DNA of 64,000 nucleotides, from positions 124,001 to 188,000 of the forward strand of contig NZ_QOLA01000015.1 of the NCBI RefSeq assembly GCF_003324565.1, read 5' to 3'. Each line of letters opens with the position of its first letter. The stretch's first letter is position 1. The notes under the pieces were generated by a model. That model did no database searches. It worked only from the letters and a program-made list of their open reading frames with translations, and was not told the origin of the DNA. A program made the translations under genes and the position numbers. Positions 56,081 through 64,000 of this stretch are shown here, piece by piece. The stretch comes from Streptomyces sp. SDr-06. Its GTDB lineage: Bacteria > Actinomycetota > Actinomycetes > Streptomycetales > Streptomycetaceae.

Positions 56081-57322
56081 TCAGCCGGTGAAGGCCGCCG
56101 TGCCGTTCGGGGTGCCGAGGCCGGTCGGGCCGTCGTAGCCGGGACCCGCCTTGCACAGGTAGGTGCCGCAGTTGCCGTTGGCGCCGGAGGTGACGTCGTT
56201 CAGGGCGGAGGCGTGGGCGTAGGGGTAGGAGGCGGGGGTGGAGCCCGCTCCGGGCGCCCCGGCCAGCGCGTACACGCCCGCGATGATGGGCGAGGAGGCG
56301 CTGGTGCCGCCGTACACGTTCCAGCCGCTGGCCTGGTAACTGTCGTACACCGCGAGGCCGGTGGCCGGGTCGGCGACCGCGGAGACGTCGGCGACCGCCC
56401 GCTTCGCGCAGCCGCTGTCCTTCTGCCAGGACGGCTTGGGTTCGGCGGCCGAGCAGCCGGAACCGGCGCCGTCACCGCCGGCGCTGGTGCCCCAGACCGA
56501 CTCGGACCAGCCGCGGGTGCTGCTGTCCTTCTTCAGCGAGGTGCCGCCGACGGCGGTCACGTAGGGGGAGGCGGCCGGGTACTCGACGCCGTAGCCGCTG
56601 TCACCGGAGGAGACGGTGATGGCGACGCCCGGGTGGTTGAAGTACTTGCTGTCGGCGGCCGCGTCGGTGGCGTCCTCGCCGCCGCCGTAGCTGTTGGAGA
56701 CGTACTTGGCGCCCATGGCGACCGCGCGGTTCACCGCGGCACCCAGGTCGTCCATGTTCGCGGACTTCGCCTCGACGAGCAGGATGTGGCACTGCGGGCA
56801 GACGGCGCTGACCATGTCGACGTCGAGGGAGATCTCACCGGCCCAACCGGCGTCCGCCTTCGGGTAGTTGGTGCCACCGTCCTGGTCGGCCTTCTTGAAG
56901 CAGCCGTTGGCGGTGGTGCAGGCGGGCAGTCCGTACTGCGAGCGGTAGGTCGCGAGGTCGGACTCGGCGTTCGGGTCGTCCTGCGCGTCCACGATCGCCA
57001 CCGTGGCACCGGAGCCGGCCCCGGCCGGAAGGTTGTACGCCTTCTGGAGGTCGGCGGGGCCGAAGCCGGAGGGGGCGGCGTCGGCGGTGAGTCCTCTGTG
57101 CTGCTTGACGTCCGTGCGCTCCAGCGCGAGGCAGTGCATGGCGCCGGGCCTGGCCTGCGAGGCGCACAACTGGCGGACGTTGGACGAGGAGTCGGCGGGC
57201 TGCTGGGCGGCGGCCGTGGGGGCCGCCGCGATCAGGCCGCCGCTGACGAGCGCGAGCAGGGACACCAGCGCGGAGGCGGTGCCGGATCGCGGTCCGAACC
57301 GGGAGGTTCGTATGGGTTGCAC
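56081..57322 (-). CDS. Secreted S53 (sedolisin-type) serine peptidase
   Basis: 413 residues. A Sec signal peptide (PIRTSRFGPRSGTASALVSLLALVSGGLIAAAPTAAA, cleavage probably after AAA) precedes a short pro-region and the catalytic domain. ATVAIVDAQDDPNAESDLATY, WAGEISLDVDMVSAVCPQCHILLVEA with the Glu/Asp pair typical of S53, SGDSGYGVEYPAASPYVTAVGG, and NVYGGTSASSPIIAGVYAL with the Ser. GTG 57322 has GGAGGAAG 3 bases further upstream-spaced. It is an extracellular acid-tolerant endopeptidase of the kind common in Streptomyces. It is shorter than pro-kumamolisins, lacking the long activation domain. Confidence 0.92.
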   Translation of the reverse strand: MQPIRTSRFGPRSGTASALVSLLALVSGGLIAAAPTAAAQQPADSSSNVRQLCASQARPGAMHCLALERTDVKQHRGLTADAAPSGFGPADLQKAYNLPAGAGSGATVAIVDAQDDPNAESDLATYRSQYGLPACTTANGCFKKADQDGGTNYPKADAGWAGEISLDVDMVSAVCPQCHILLVEAKSANMDDLGAAVNRAVAMGAKYVSNSYGGGEDATDAAADSKYFNHPGVAITVSSGDSGYGVEYPAASPYVTAVGGTSLKKDSSTRGWSESVWGTSAGGDGAGSGCSAAEPKPSWQKDSGCAKRAVADVSAVADPATGLAVYDSYQASGWNVYGGTSASSPIIAGVYALAGAPGAGSTPASYPYAHASALNDVTSGANGNCGTYLCKAGPGYDGPTGLGTPNGTAAFTG

Positions 57323-57720
57323 GTTCTTCCTCCATGGGGGGTCGCCCCGGCCAGGGACGGACGGGGCGCGAAGAAACGTCGAGTGCATGACAAATTGACG
57401 TTCGGAGAGTGCCACCACGGACAGTGGGGGCAGTCACGAACGTACCTATGAGCCCCACTGGTTCACAGCCGCCCCATGGCAAAGGCTTTCTCTCGAGTCC
57501 GTGCGCACCCCCGCCGTACGTGGCGGACCGGTGAAGAGATCAGGCCGAAGTGGCCGGGCCCCTTGCCAACGCGCTGATCGCGGGCGATAGGAGCAGGCGG
57601 GACACGGCCGCCGCCGCGCAACCGGGGGCGGTGTGCTCGCCCGCTCATGGCGCCCCCCCACCCCCGCAGCGGGGATGGGGGGGCCGCGGCTCGCACCACG
57701 GGGCTCAACTCGTGGCCGGG
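57323..57720. other. Spacer without a gene
   Basis: About 400 bp between the peptidase start and the patatin gene stop. Contains homopolymer C/G runs (57653-57681) and no clear hairpin or family-bearing frame. The peptidase promoter must lie in its left part. Confidence 0.4.
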
Positions 57721-58692
57721 TCAGCCCTTCCAGCGCTGGAGGAATGCGGCGGCCGCCTCGCGGCCCCGTTCGACGACCGCGTCCCGGGCTTCGGGACCGA
57801 TGCGGAAGTCCGTGACGCCGACGCCCGCGCAGTCCACGTCCATGGTGCGCTCGCGCACCCCGGGCCGCTCCAGCGAGGTCTGGTCGCGGCCGACCAGGGC
57901 GGTGGTGACGACCTGCTGGAGCAGCACCAGCGGCGGGTACATGACGCGGGCCGCCAGCGGTGCGAGGTTGGCGATCCCGGCCGGCAGATCGGGGATGATC
58001 CGCACCCCGAAGGTCGGCCAGCGCGCCTTCTTGCCGTCAGTCCGGTCGAAGATGTCCACCGCGAAGTTGGACAGGATGCCGCCGTCCACGATCACCGAGG
58101 ACTCCTGGATGACCGGGTCGGTCAGCGCGCAGGGCTGGAAGTAGAACGGGATCGACAGCGAGCAGCGGACGGCGTCCGCGACCTTCTGCTCCTCGGCCTT
58201 CAGTCCGAACAGGTGGTAGTCCCACGGCAGTCGGAGCAGGCGTCCGCGGGTGACGTCGGTGGCGAGCACCACCAGCTTGTACTTCTGGTCGTCGGTCAGG
58301 CCGGCGTCGGCGCCCGGGTCGTCGGCGCGCAGGTCGGCGAAGGTGGAGACACCGAGTTCGGCGAGCTCCTCCTCGATCCACTCCCTGATCCAGTCCCCGC
58401 GGTAGGCGCCCCGCGCGCCGAGCAGCCCCACGCCCTCGCTCACCACCGGCAGTCCGGGCGGGCGGCGGTCCGGGACGCGGGACAGGTCGAGCCGCTCCAT
58501 GATGCCGCGCAGTTCCTTGGCGTCCGCTCCGGCGGCGACCAGGGCCGCCGCGATGGCGCCGACGGAGGTGCCGGCCGCGCGCGGGAAGGTGTAGCCGTCC
58601 TCCAGCAGGCGGATGACCGCGCCCGCGGCCCCCAGGCCCCGTACGCCGCCGCCTTCGAGGACGACGTCGGCCTTGCGTTCACCGTTGGTCAT
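57721..58692 (-). CDS. Patatin-like phospholipase
   Basis: 323 residues. Oxyanion motif LEGGGVRGLGAAGAVIRLL, nucleophile elbow AAGTSVGAIAAALVAAG (GTSVG), and catalytic-dyad Asp in VIVDGGILSNFAVDIFD (DGG). AVRCSLSIPFYFQP is the conserved ASxSIP-type region. It releases fatty acids from lipids in the cytoplasm or at the membrane. It is last of five minus-strand genes, starting 13 bases after the heme peroxidase stop, so it could provide the free fatty acid for that enzyme. Confidence 0.93.
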   Translation of the reverse strand: MTNGERKADVVLEGGGVRGLGAAGAVIRLLEDGYTFPRAAGTSVGAIAAALVAAGADAKELRGIMERLDLSRVPDRRPPGLPVVSEGVGLLGARGAYRGDWIREWIEEELAELGVSTFADLRADDPGADAGLTDDQKYKLVVLATDVTRGRLLRLPWDYHLFGLKAEEQKVADAVRCSLSIPFYFQPCALTDPVIQESSVIVDGGILSNFAVDIFDRTDGKKARWPTFGVRIIPDLPAGIANLAPLAARVMYPPLVLLQQVVTTALVGRDQTSLERPGVRERTMDVDCAGVGVTDFRIGPEARDAVVERGREAAAAFLQRWKG

Positions 58693-58705
58693 CGCGGCGC
58701 CCCCT

Positions 58706-60520
58706 TCACGGGCGCCCGGCGACGTTCCACGGCGCGAACGCGTTCTTGACGCCGGTGAGCGCGGTGCGCAGTTCGGGGTGGTGGCGCAGGAGCACGGTGA
58801 GCATGCTGTTGTCGTCGATCCACTTCAGGCCCGCCTTCGAGTACACCTCGGGCGTGTAGTACTCGGTGAAGAAGCGGTCGCTGTTCAGGCGCCGGGACGC
58901 CATCAGGATGAAGATGCGGAAGGCCGTGTCGCTGAACGCGAACCCCTTGGGGAGCTTCTCGGCGAACATGCCGATCGACAGGTCGACCTTCTCGATGTCG
59001 CCGTCGTACACCTTCATGATCTGCTTCGCCCATTGCGGGTTGTCCGTCAGGTCGTCGAAGCGCTCGGCGGGCTTCAGGCGCAGCAGCCGCCGGAACTCGT
59101 TGTAGCGGGGGACGCCGAGTTCGCGCGAGCGCAGGATGTCGGTGGCTCCGAGGTCCTGGAGGTGGCCGTCGGGGCGCTCGAACTCCTGGAGGAACCGGGG
59201 GAAGTTGTGCAGGGTGACGAGCCCCGGGTGGAGCGTGCCGAAGCTGTAGAGGAGGTCGGTGGTGGGGATGGAGCCGAGCACCTTGAGGGCTTCGGGGCCC
59301 GCGATGTCGCGGAAGGTGGCGGTGCGCAGCGTGGTGTTGTCGTTGGCGGCGCGCAGCTCCCAGTCGTCCCGGATCAGCGGGTGCATGCGGTAGACGGCGG
59401 CGAACTCTTCGGTGAGCGCGTACGGCACGCCGTAGTGGTCGGTCCCGCCGCCCGGAATGCCGCTGATGACCTCGGACCCGCTGATCCTGCCGAACAGGTC
59501 GTGGACCCGTTCTCCGGCCAGGCCCCACCAGTTGGTGTGCAGCGCGGTGACGGTGGTCGGGTGGCTGATGACGGCCGGGGTCCACTCCACGGTGTGGATC
59601 TTGGCGAGCAGCGCGGCGTTGATCAGCCGGGCGCGCTCGAAGATCTCCTCGTCGTCCCAGCCGGGGTAGGCGGCGTGCAGGTGGTCACAGATCGCGTTGT
59701 GCTCGCGGGTGAACAGGCCCTGCATGAGGGCGAGTCCGAGCCAGAAGCCGGGAACGCGCGAGGGGTCCTTGGCGGGGTCGGTCGGGAACGGCATCCGCTC
59801 GTCGTCCCACAGGTGGAGCCTGCCCAGCTCGCCGGTGCGCATGGCGCGCTGCTCGTCCTCGGTGCTGCCGTAGATCTGGGAGGCGTCCCACCAGTGCGAG
59901 AACACGTTGACGCGGGTGTCGGGGGTGCCGGCCGGGGCGTGCGGGTCGCGGGTGGGGTCGTCCATCGTCCGCATGATCTGCATGGGTCGCTCGGGCCACG
60001 GGTCGTCGTCCATGAGCGGCACGGTCCAGGGCCGGTCGGCGACGCCGGTGCCGTGGCTGAACCAGTCGCGGACCATGAACTGGAGCCAGGCGGCGACCAG
60101 GGAGTTGACCGAGTCGGCCGGGATGAACGTGTCGCGGGTGAGCAGTTCACGGCTGACCTTGCGCGGGTTGGGCTCGCCGAGCACGTCGGCGGGGCCGACC
60201 GCGGGGATCTTGTCGAGCGGGATGTTGCGGCCGAAGCGGGTGCCCGCCATGCCCATGCGGGGCTGGCCGAGGTCGTTGTAGCTGCCGTCGGCCGTGCGGT
60301 TGACCTTGAACGAGTCCTTGGGCGGCGCCGGTTCGGGCACGTTCACCGCGGGGATCTCGTTGGTGTCGTACAGGTTCTCCTGGCGGTAGCGCACGCGCAG
60401 TCCGAGCAGGGTGGCGAGGCCGAGCGGCAGCGGCAGCTTGTCCCAGCCGATCCTGGCGTCCAGAAAGTCCGCGATGCCGACGGCGATGCGCCACGGCAAC
60501 GAGGTGCGGTACGAACTCAT
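58706..60520 (-). CDS. COX/alpha-dioxygenase-type heme protein (animal heme peroxidase superfamily)
   Basis: 604 residues. FSHWWDASQIYGSTEDEQ, the REHN motif (R272-N275 in FTREHNAICDHL) and the proximal-His segment AVYRMHPLIRDDWELR place it in the animal heme peroxidase superfamily. Tyr377 lies three residues before the proximal His380 (YxxH), the arrangement of the catalytic tyrosyl radical in cyclooxygenases, alpha-dioxygenases and fungal linoleate dioxygenases. The distal region QFMVRDWFSHG has Arg151 where QFxxHD normally has the distal His, which is odd. The start overlaps the GMC gene's stop (ATGA). It probably makes a fatty acid hydroperoxide. Confidence 0.88.
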   Translation of the reverse strand: MSSYRTSLPWRIAVGIADFLDARIGWDKLPLPLGLATLLGLRVRYRQENLYDTNEIPAVNVPEPAPPKDSFKVNRTADGSYNDLGQPRMGMAGTRFGRNIPLDKIPAVGPADVLGEPNPRKVSRELLTRDTFIPADSVNSLVAAWLQFMVRDWFSHGTGVADRPWTVPLMDDDPWPERPMQIMRTMDDPTRDPHAPAGTPDTRVNVFSHWWDASQIYGSTEDEQRAMRTGELGRLHLWDDERMPFPTDPAKDPSRVPGFWLGLALMQGLFTREHNAICDHLHAAYPGWDDEEIFERARLINAALLAKIHTVEWTPAVISHPTTVTALHTNWWGLAGERVHDLFGRISGSEVISGIPGGGTDHYGVPYALTEEFAAVYRMHPLIRDDWELRAANDNTTLRTATFRDIAGPEALKVLGSIPTTDLLYSFGTLHPGLVTLHNFPRFLQEFERPDGHLQDLGATDILRSRELGVPRYNEFRRLLRLKPAERFDDLTDNPQWAKQIMKVYDGDIEKVDLSIGMFAEKLPKGFAFSDTAFRIFILMASRRLNSDRFFTEYYTPEVYSKAGLKWIDDNSMLTVLLRHHPELRTALTGVKNAFAPWNVAGRP

Positions 60521-62433
60521 CGGTTCCCCCTTCGGGGCAGTCCTTGGGGCAGGGGTGGCGGCGCGTCGGCGAGGATCACGTCACTCGCCTTCTCGCTGAT
60601 CATGTAGATCGGGGTGGCGATGAAGAAGCCGGGGATGCGCGGGAAGACGGAGGCGTCCACGATGCGCAGCCGCTCCACGCCGCGCACCCGGAACCGGCTG
60701 TCGACGACCGCCGCGGGATCTCCGTCGGCGCCCATCGGGCAGCTGCACGAGGCGTGGTGGCCCCAGGCCTGGTCGCGCACCCAACCGCGCACGGCATCAC
60801 GGGAGTCGACGTCCTGGCCGGGCCACAGTTCCTCGCTGATCACGTCCGAGGCGCGCCGGTTCATGCGGCGGACGAACTCCACGGCGTCCGTCATCGCCTC
60901 CAGGTCGACGCCGTCCTTGTCGGTACCCTCGGCGAAGTAGTGGAAGTTCACCAACGGGGTGTCGCGCGGGTCGGGCGAGCGAAGCCGCACCGCTCCCCCG
61001 CTGTTGTGGGTGTGCGCCTTGAGGACCGCCCAGGTGAACCGGTCCTTGTGGCGCAGGTTCTCCCGGGAGTAGCCCGGGTAGTAGCCGCGGAAGTCGGCGG
61101 GGAACCCGAACAGGAACAGGTCGGGTGCCTCCAGGCCGGGCCGGGACTTGCGGGTGATCCCGATGACCGAGCCGTTGGTGGTGTAGAGCCCTTCGCCGCG
61201 CTGCCAGGCCCGGTAGCAGCGGTCGGGGGTGGTGCCCGGCTCGGGCGCGTGGAAGGTGCAGTCCTTGACGATGGGGAACTCCTTCGCCATCCGGCTGACG
61301 ACGCCCACCTCGTAGCGGTCCTGGAGGTTGCCGCCGACGCCCTGGAGGTCGAGGCGTACCGGGATGCCGTGGCGCTCCAGCTCCTGGCGCGGCCCGATGC
61401 CGGAGAGCATGAGCAGCTGGGGTGTGTTGAAGGCGCCCGCGCTGAGGATCACCTCACGGCGGGCGGCCAGCCGTACCAGGGGCGGGAGTTGGGGGTCGTA
61501 CGAAGCCGCCGGATCGGCGCGGTAGGCGCGTGCGGCGTCGATGAACTCCACTCCGGCGGCGGCCCCCGCGTCGTCGAGGAGGACCCGGGTGACGAGGACG
61601 TCGGTGCGCACGGTCAACTGGTCGGGATGGCGGGTGCGGACCGCCCGGAGGCGCTCGCGGACCGCGCTGCGCCGGCCCCGGTCGGTCGACAGCGGGATCT
61701 GCCACAGCCCCTCAAGGCCCAGGGTCTGCACCCGCCAGTCGTTGGGGTCCACGACCGCGCCCAGGCCTTCGAGCGGCGAGAGCGGGCGGCCCAGGAAGTC
61801 GGCGAGCTCGCCCTCGGCCGCGGTGAGGATGACCTTGAGGAGCTGCTTGTCCTGGACGATCAGGGCGGGGTCGGCGAGCTGGGTGGGCAGCCAGCCGTCG
61901 AAGCCGTGGCGCGACCGGTTGCGGTAGCGGTCGCCGACGAACGGGAGCGCTTTCAGGACGGCGGCCAGGAGCGCATTGGCGGGCAGCCGCCTGGGCCGGG
62001 GGCGGTAGCCGCAGCGCTCGATGCGCTCGAAGTAGCCGCGCATGGCGTCGGCCCGCCAGGAGGCGTCGCCGGTCGCCTCGGCGATGGCGTCCCAGTCCCG
62101 GTTGTAGGGGTAGACCGTGATCATCGCGTGGTGCGCGGTGCAGCCGCCGATCGCACCCGCCCGCGGATACAGGATGCCCTTGCCCGCCACGGCCTTGGTG
62201 TCGCGCTGGTGCTGCTCCTCGTTCGCGTAGTGCCGCACGAAGTAGTTCCAGCACTGGACCGGGTCCTCGCTCGCGTCCCCGTGGAAGGCGGGGACCAGGT
62301 AGTTGTCGTCCTCGTGCTCGCCGCCCGCGTCGAGGAGCAGAACCTTCATGCCCGCCTCGGCCAGGTTCGCGGCCAGCGGGCCGCCGCCCGCCCCCGCGCC
62401 GACCACGATGTAGTCGTAGTCCGCGTCGGTCAC
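60517..62433 (-). CDS. GMC-family FAD oxidoreductase
   Basis: 638 residues. FAD dinucleotide motif DYIVVGAGAGGGPLAANLAEAG at the N-terminus with acidic end in VLLLDAGGEH, GAIGGCTAHHAMITVYP as the GMC signature 1 region, REVILSAGAFNTPQLLMLSGIGP as signature 2, and the catalytic region GHHASCSCPMG near the C-terminus. It oxidises an alcohol. GTG 62433 overlaps the small membrane gene's stop by four bases and the downstream dioxygenase start overlaps its own stop, so the three genes are translationally coupled. In context it may oxidise a hydroxy-fatty acid. Confidence 0.94.
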   Translation of the reverse strand: MTDADYDYIVVGAGAGGGPLAANLAEAGMKVLLLDAGGEHEDDNYLVPAFHGDASEDPVQCWNYFVRHYANEEQHQRDTKAVAGKGILYPRAGAIGGCTAHHAMITVYPYNRDWDAIAEATGDASWRADAMRGYFERIERCGYRPRPRRLPANALLAAVLKALPFVGDRYRNRSRHGFDGWLPTQLADPALIVQDKQLLKVILTAAEGELADFLGRPLSPLEGLGAVVDPNDWRVQTLGLEGLWQIPLSTDRGRRSAVRERLRAVRTRHPDQLTVRTDVLVTRVLLDDAGAAAGVEFIDAARAYRADPAASYDPQLPPLVRLAARREVILSAGAFNTPQLLMLSGIGPRQELERHGIPVRLDLQGVGGNLQDRYEVGVVSRMAKEFPIVKDCTFHAPEPGTTPDRCYRAWQRGEGLYTTNGSVIGITRKSRPGLEAPDLFLFGFPADFRGYYPGYSRENLRHKDRFTWAVLKAHTHNSGGAVRLRSPDPRDTPLVNFHYFAEGTDKDGVDLEAMTDAVEFVRRMNRRASDVISEELWPGQDVDSRDAVRGWVRDQAWGHHASCSCPMGADGDPAAVVDSRFRVRGVERLRIVDASVFPRIPGFFIATPIYMISEKASDVILADAPPPLPQGLPRRGNR

Positions 62434-62846
62434 TTCTTCTCCCTGGCCCCGTTGCCGAGCGCGCTGACGGCGAGCGCGGTGTTGGTCGCGGAGATCAGCG
62501 TGGTCATCGCCGCGGTACGGGGCGGCAGCAGGCCCTTGATGCCGAGCATCGCCGCGGTCAGGGTGTCGGACGCGTGGATGAGGACGCCCTCGCGCAGGTC
62601 CTGCTGCAGGCGCTCCCCCCGGTTGGTGAGCAGGTCGAGGCCGAGCAGGATGGTGCGGATCCCGAAGAGCCGGAAGGCGTACACGGCCGCCGGGTTGGGC
62701 TCGGAGTCGCGGTCGAGCCGGTCGATGAGCAGGGCGGGCGCGACGAGGCCGGCCACCCCGTTCAGGAGCCGGATCCCGGCGAGGCCGTACAGGGCGGCGG
62801 GCCGGGCGGTGGCGGTCGCTGCGGCCGCCGCGTGCTTCTTCGGCAT
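62430..62846 (-). CDS. Small membrane protein
   Basis: 138 residues with about three hydrophobic stretches (AALYGLAGIRLLNGVAGLVAPALLI; AAVYAFRLFGIRTILLGLDLL; TAAMTTLISATNTALAVSALG). The pattern resembles small DUF4267-type proteins; no catalytic motif is seen. Lies between the catalase-fold and GMC genes, coupled to the latter; perhaps a membrane anchor for the oxidative complex. Confidence 0.7.
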   Translation of the reverse strand: MPKKHAAAAATATARPAALYGLAGIRLLNGVAGLVAPALLIDRLDRDSEPNPAAVYAFRLFGIRTILLGLDLLTNRGERLQQDLREGVLIHASDTLTAAMLGIKGLLPPRTAAMTTLISATNTALAVSALGNGAREKK

Positions 62847-62899
62847 GATCCACTCCCATCGGGACGGTACGGGTCGTTGGCGGGGCCGGTCCGCGGCTC

Positions 62900-63928
62900 C
62901 TACGCCTGGCCGAGCCTGCGGGCGCTGCTCGCCCCATAGGCGGCGTCACGCGCGCGGTTGAGGTTGCCGAGCGGCCGGAAGGCGTCCGTGGTGCGCCAGG
63001 GCGTGAACGCGAACTGCTCGATCCGGCGGGCGACGGCGACCGCCTCGTGGGAGTCGAGGTCCTGGCGCGGGACGGTGAGCCGTGCGACGGGCACGGGCGG
63101 CGCCAGGCTCTCGGGCCACTGGACGGAGGCGTCCTCGACTGGGGTGGTGGCCTCGTCGACGAAGCGCTGGAGGCACAGCTCGTACACGACGTCCCGCTCG
63201 CGCAGGCGGGCCGCGAGCTCGGTGCGCAGCCGGTCCCGGTCCGCGCGGTCGGGCCTGGGTCCGGGCGGCCCGCCGGGGCTGGGCCGCAGCTGGTACTGGA
63301 CGGGGCCCGCGTCGCCCCACAGGATCGGCGCCTGGCTCCAGTACCGCTCCTGGGAGAGGCTGGCGATCTTCCGGGCGACAGCCTTCTGGAGGGTCTTGCG
63401 CATCCGGGTGGCGGCGGGCCTGCCCACCGCGCGCGGCAACTTCACCAGGAAGCGGTAGGCGACCTGTGCGGTGCTGGTCGCGCCCGCCATGACCTCGGCG
63501 AACTCCACGAACTCGCGGGCGTTGGCGGCGTGCGACGCGGGGGTGTTGAGCAACAGGAGGTCGTGGGTTTCGTCGTCGGCCACGACGACGCGCACGGCGA
63601 TGCCCCGCAGGTCCTGGGCCGCGTCGGCGGCCGGCACCCCGGCCGCGTTCGAGTACCGCACGACGGCCGCGTACTCGGCGCCCGGCCGGGCGAAGCCCTC
63701 GCGCAGGCCCAGGGGCAGATCGGTGTGGAAACGGAGCCGGGCGTTGTCGACGGCGATGGTCGACTTCGCGTGGAACACCCGGTCGGGGCCCGCCAGTTGC
63801 CCCGACGTCTCATTGACGCGCTGGATCCGCACGATCCGCTGGGCGAGTTCCTCGAAGAGCTTCTGCTCGGCCTGCGCGCTCCCTCCCTCGTACTGCTCGT
63901 ACTTCTCGTGCTGTCGGGGATCGGACAT
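62900..63928 (-). CDS. Catalase-fold heme protein, allene-oxide-synthase-like
   Basis: 342 residues, much shorter than catalases (~480+). The catalase core is present: distal His53 in RVFHAKST (VHAK-type), distal Asn94 in VVRYSNAAG, and the proximal Tyr in NLNRARDAAY (R327 and Y331, RxxxY). This short, non-classical subgroup includes the catalase-related allene oxide synthases that rearrange fatty acid hydroperoxides in corals and some bacteria. It is the first gene of the five-gene unit with a COX-like dioxygenase and a patatin lipase. Peroxide-dependent peroxidase activity is an alternative. Confidence 0.85.
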   Translation of the reverse strand: MSDPRQHEKYEQYEGGSAQAEQKLFEELAQRIVRIQRVNETSGQLAGPDRVFHAKSTIAVDNARLRFHTDLPLGLREGFARPGAEYAAVVRYSNAAGVPAADAAQDLRGIAVRVVVADDETHDLLLLNTPASHAANAREFVEFAEVMAGATSTAQVAYRFLVKLPRAVGRPAATRMRKTLQKAVARKIASLSQERYWSQAPILWGDAGPVQYQLRPSPGGPPGPRPDRADRDRLRTELAARLRERDVVYELCLQRFVDEATTPVEDASVQWPESLAPPVPVARLTVPRQDLDSHEAVAVARRIEQFAFTPWRTTDAFRPLGNLNRARDAAYGASSARRLGQA

Positions 63929-64000
63929 GGTCCGGCTCCTCCCAACCGTCGGCGGGGAGCAGCGACGCTACTCGGCGCCGGGTGGGCGGGATATGCCAGT

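Overview
The window is very GC-rich, with short intergenic gaps, GTG/TTG starts, a four-gene conservon, two visible TTA (bldA-type) leucine codon sites and actinobacterial gene families throughout. This points to a Streptomyces chromosome or a close relative. There is one ordinary tRNA-Pro, no insertion sequence, no integrase and no CRISPR array.

Left end (2-11656): part of a biosynthetic cluster that I read as an azoxy (valanimycin-type) pathway. It holds an acyl-CoA-dehydrogenase-fold flavoprotein (VlmH-type amine N-hydroxylase), a class III aminotransferase, a SRPBCC protein, a small membrane protein (VlmO-type candidate), a flavin reductase (VlmR-type) and a ferritin-like diiron protein (VlmB-type). 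Further right are a degenerate SGNH protein, an MmgE/PrpD protein with a C-terminal extension (VlmK-type), an MFS exporter (VlmF-type), a TetR regulator with operators, and a diacylglycerol-kinase-like protein (VlmJ-type). A serine-type tRNA-like gene with an aberrant anticodon arm lies directly upstream of the kinase, behind three heptamers repeated every 11 bp like a SARP operator. Seryl-tRNA is a pathway substrate in valanimycin biosynthesis, so this placement is the most striking feature of the window. VlmA, VlmL and a SARP gene are not in the window and may lie to the left.

11680-15418 is a two-component system with an ABC exporter. 15619-22560 is a kinase, SH3-like and FHA-ABC transporter signalling group with two membrane proteins. 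22752-24122 has tRNA-Pro and a Gfo/Idh/MocA oxidoreductase. 25359-30482 has an acyl-CoA-dehydrogenase-like gene and a cvnABCD conservon with a GAF protein. 31493-33384 is a second two-component system, followed by a penicillin-binding protein.

35582-39049 is a four-gene operon encoding two unrelated diiron oxygenases, an amino acid dehydrogenase and a nitroreductase, behind paired palindromes. It is a good candidate for an uncharacterised amino-acid-modifying pathway. 39313-57322 is mixed accessory and housekeeping content: regulators, hydrolases, acetyltransferases, an extra IF-1, a dehydrogenase remnant, a PAP2 membrane protein, an erythromycin-esterase-like protein and a secreted S53 peptidase.

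Right end (57721-63928): five closely spaced minus-strand genes encode a catalase-fold protein, a small membrane protein, a GMC oxidoreductase, a COX/alpha-dioxygenase-type heme protein and a patatin lipase. Together they look like a bacterial oxylipin pathway. All functional assignments rest on reading translated sequences and motifs without database searches.
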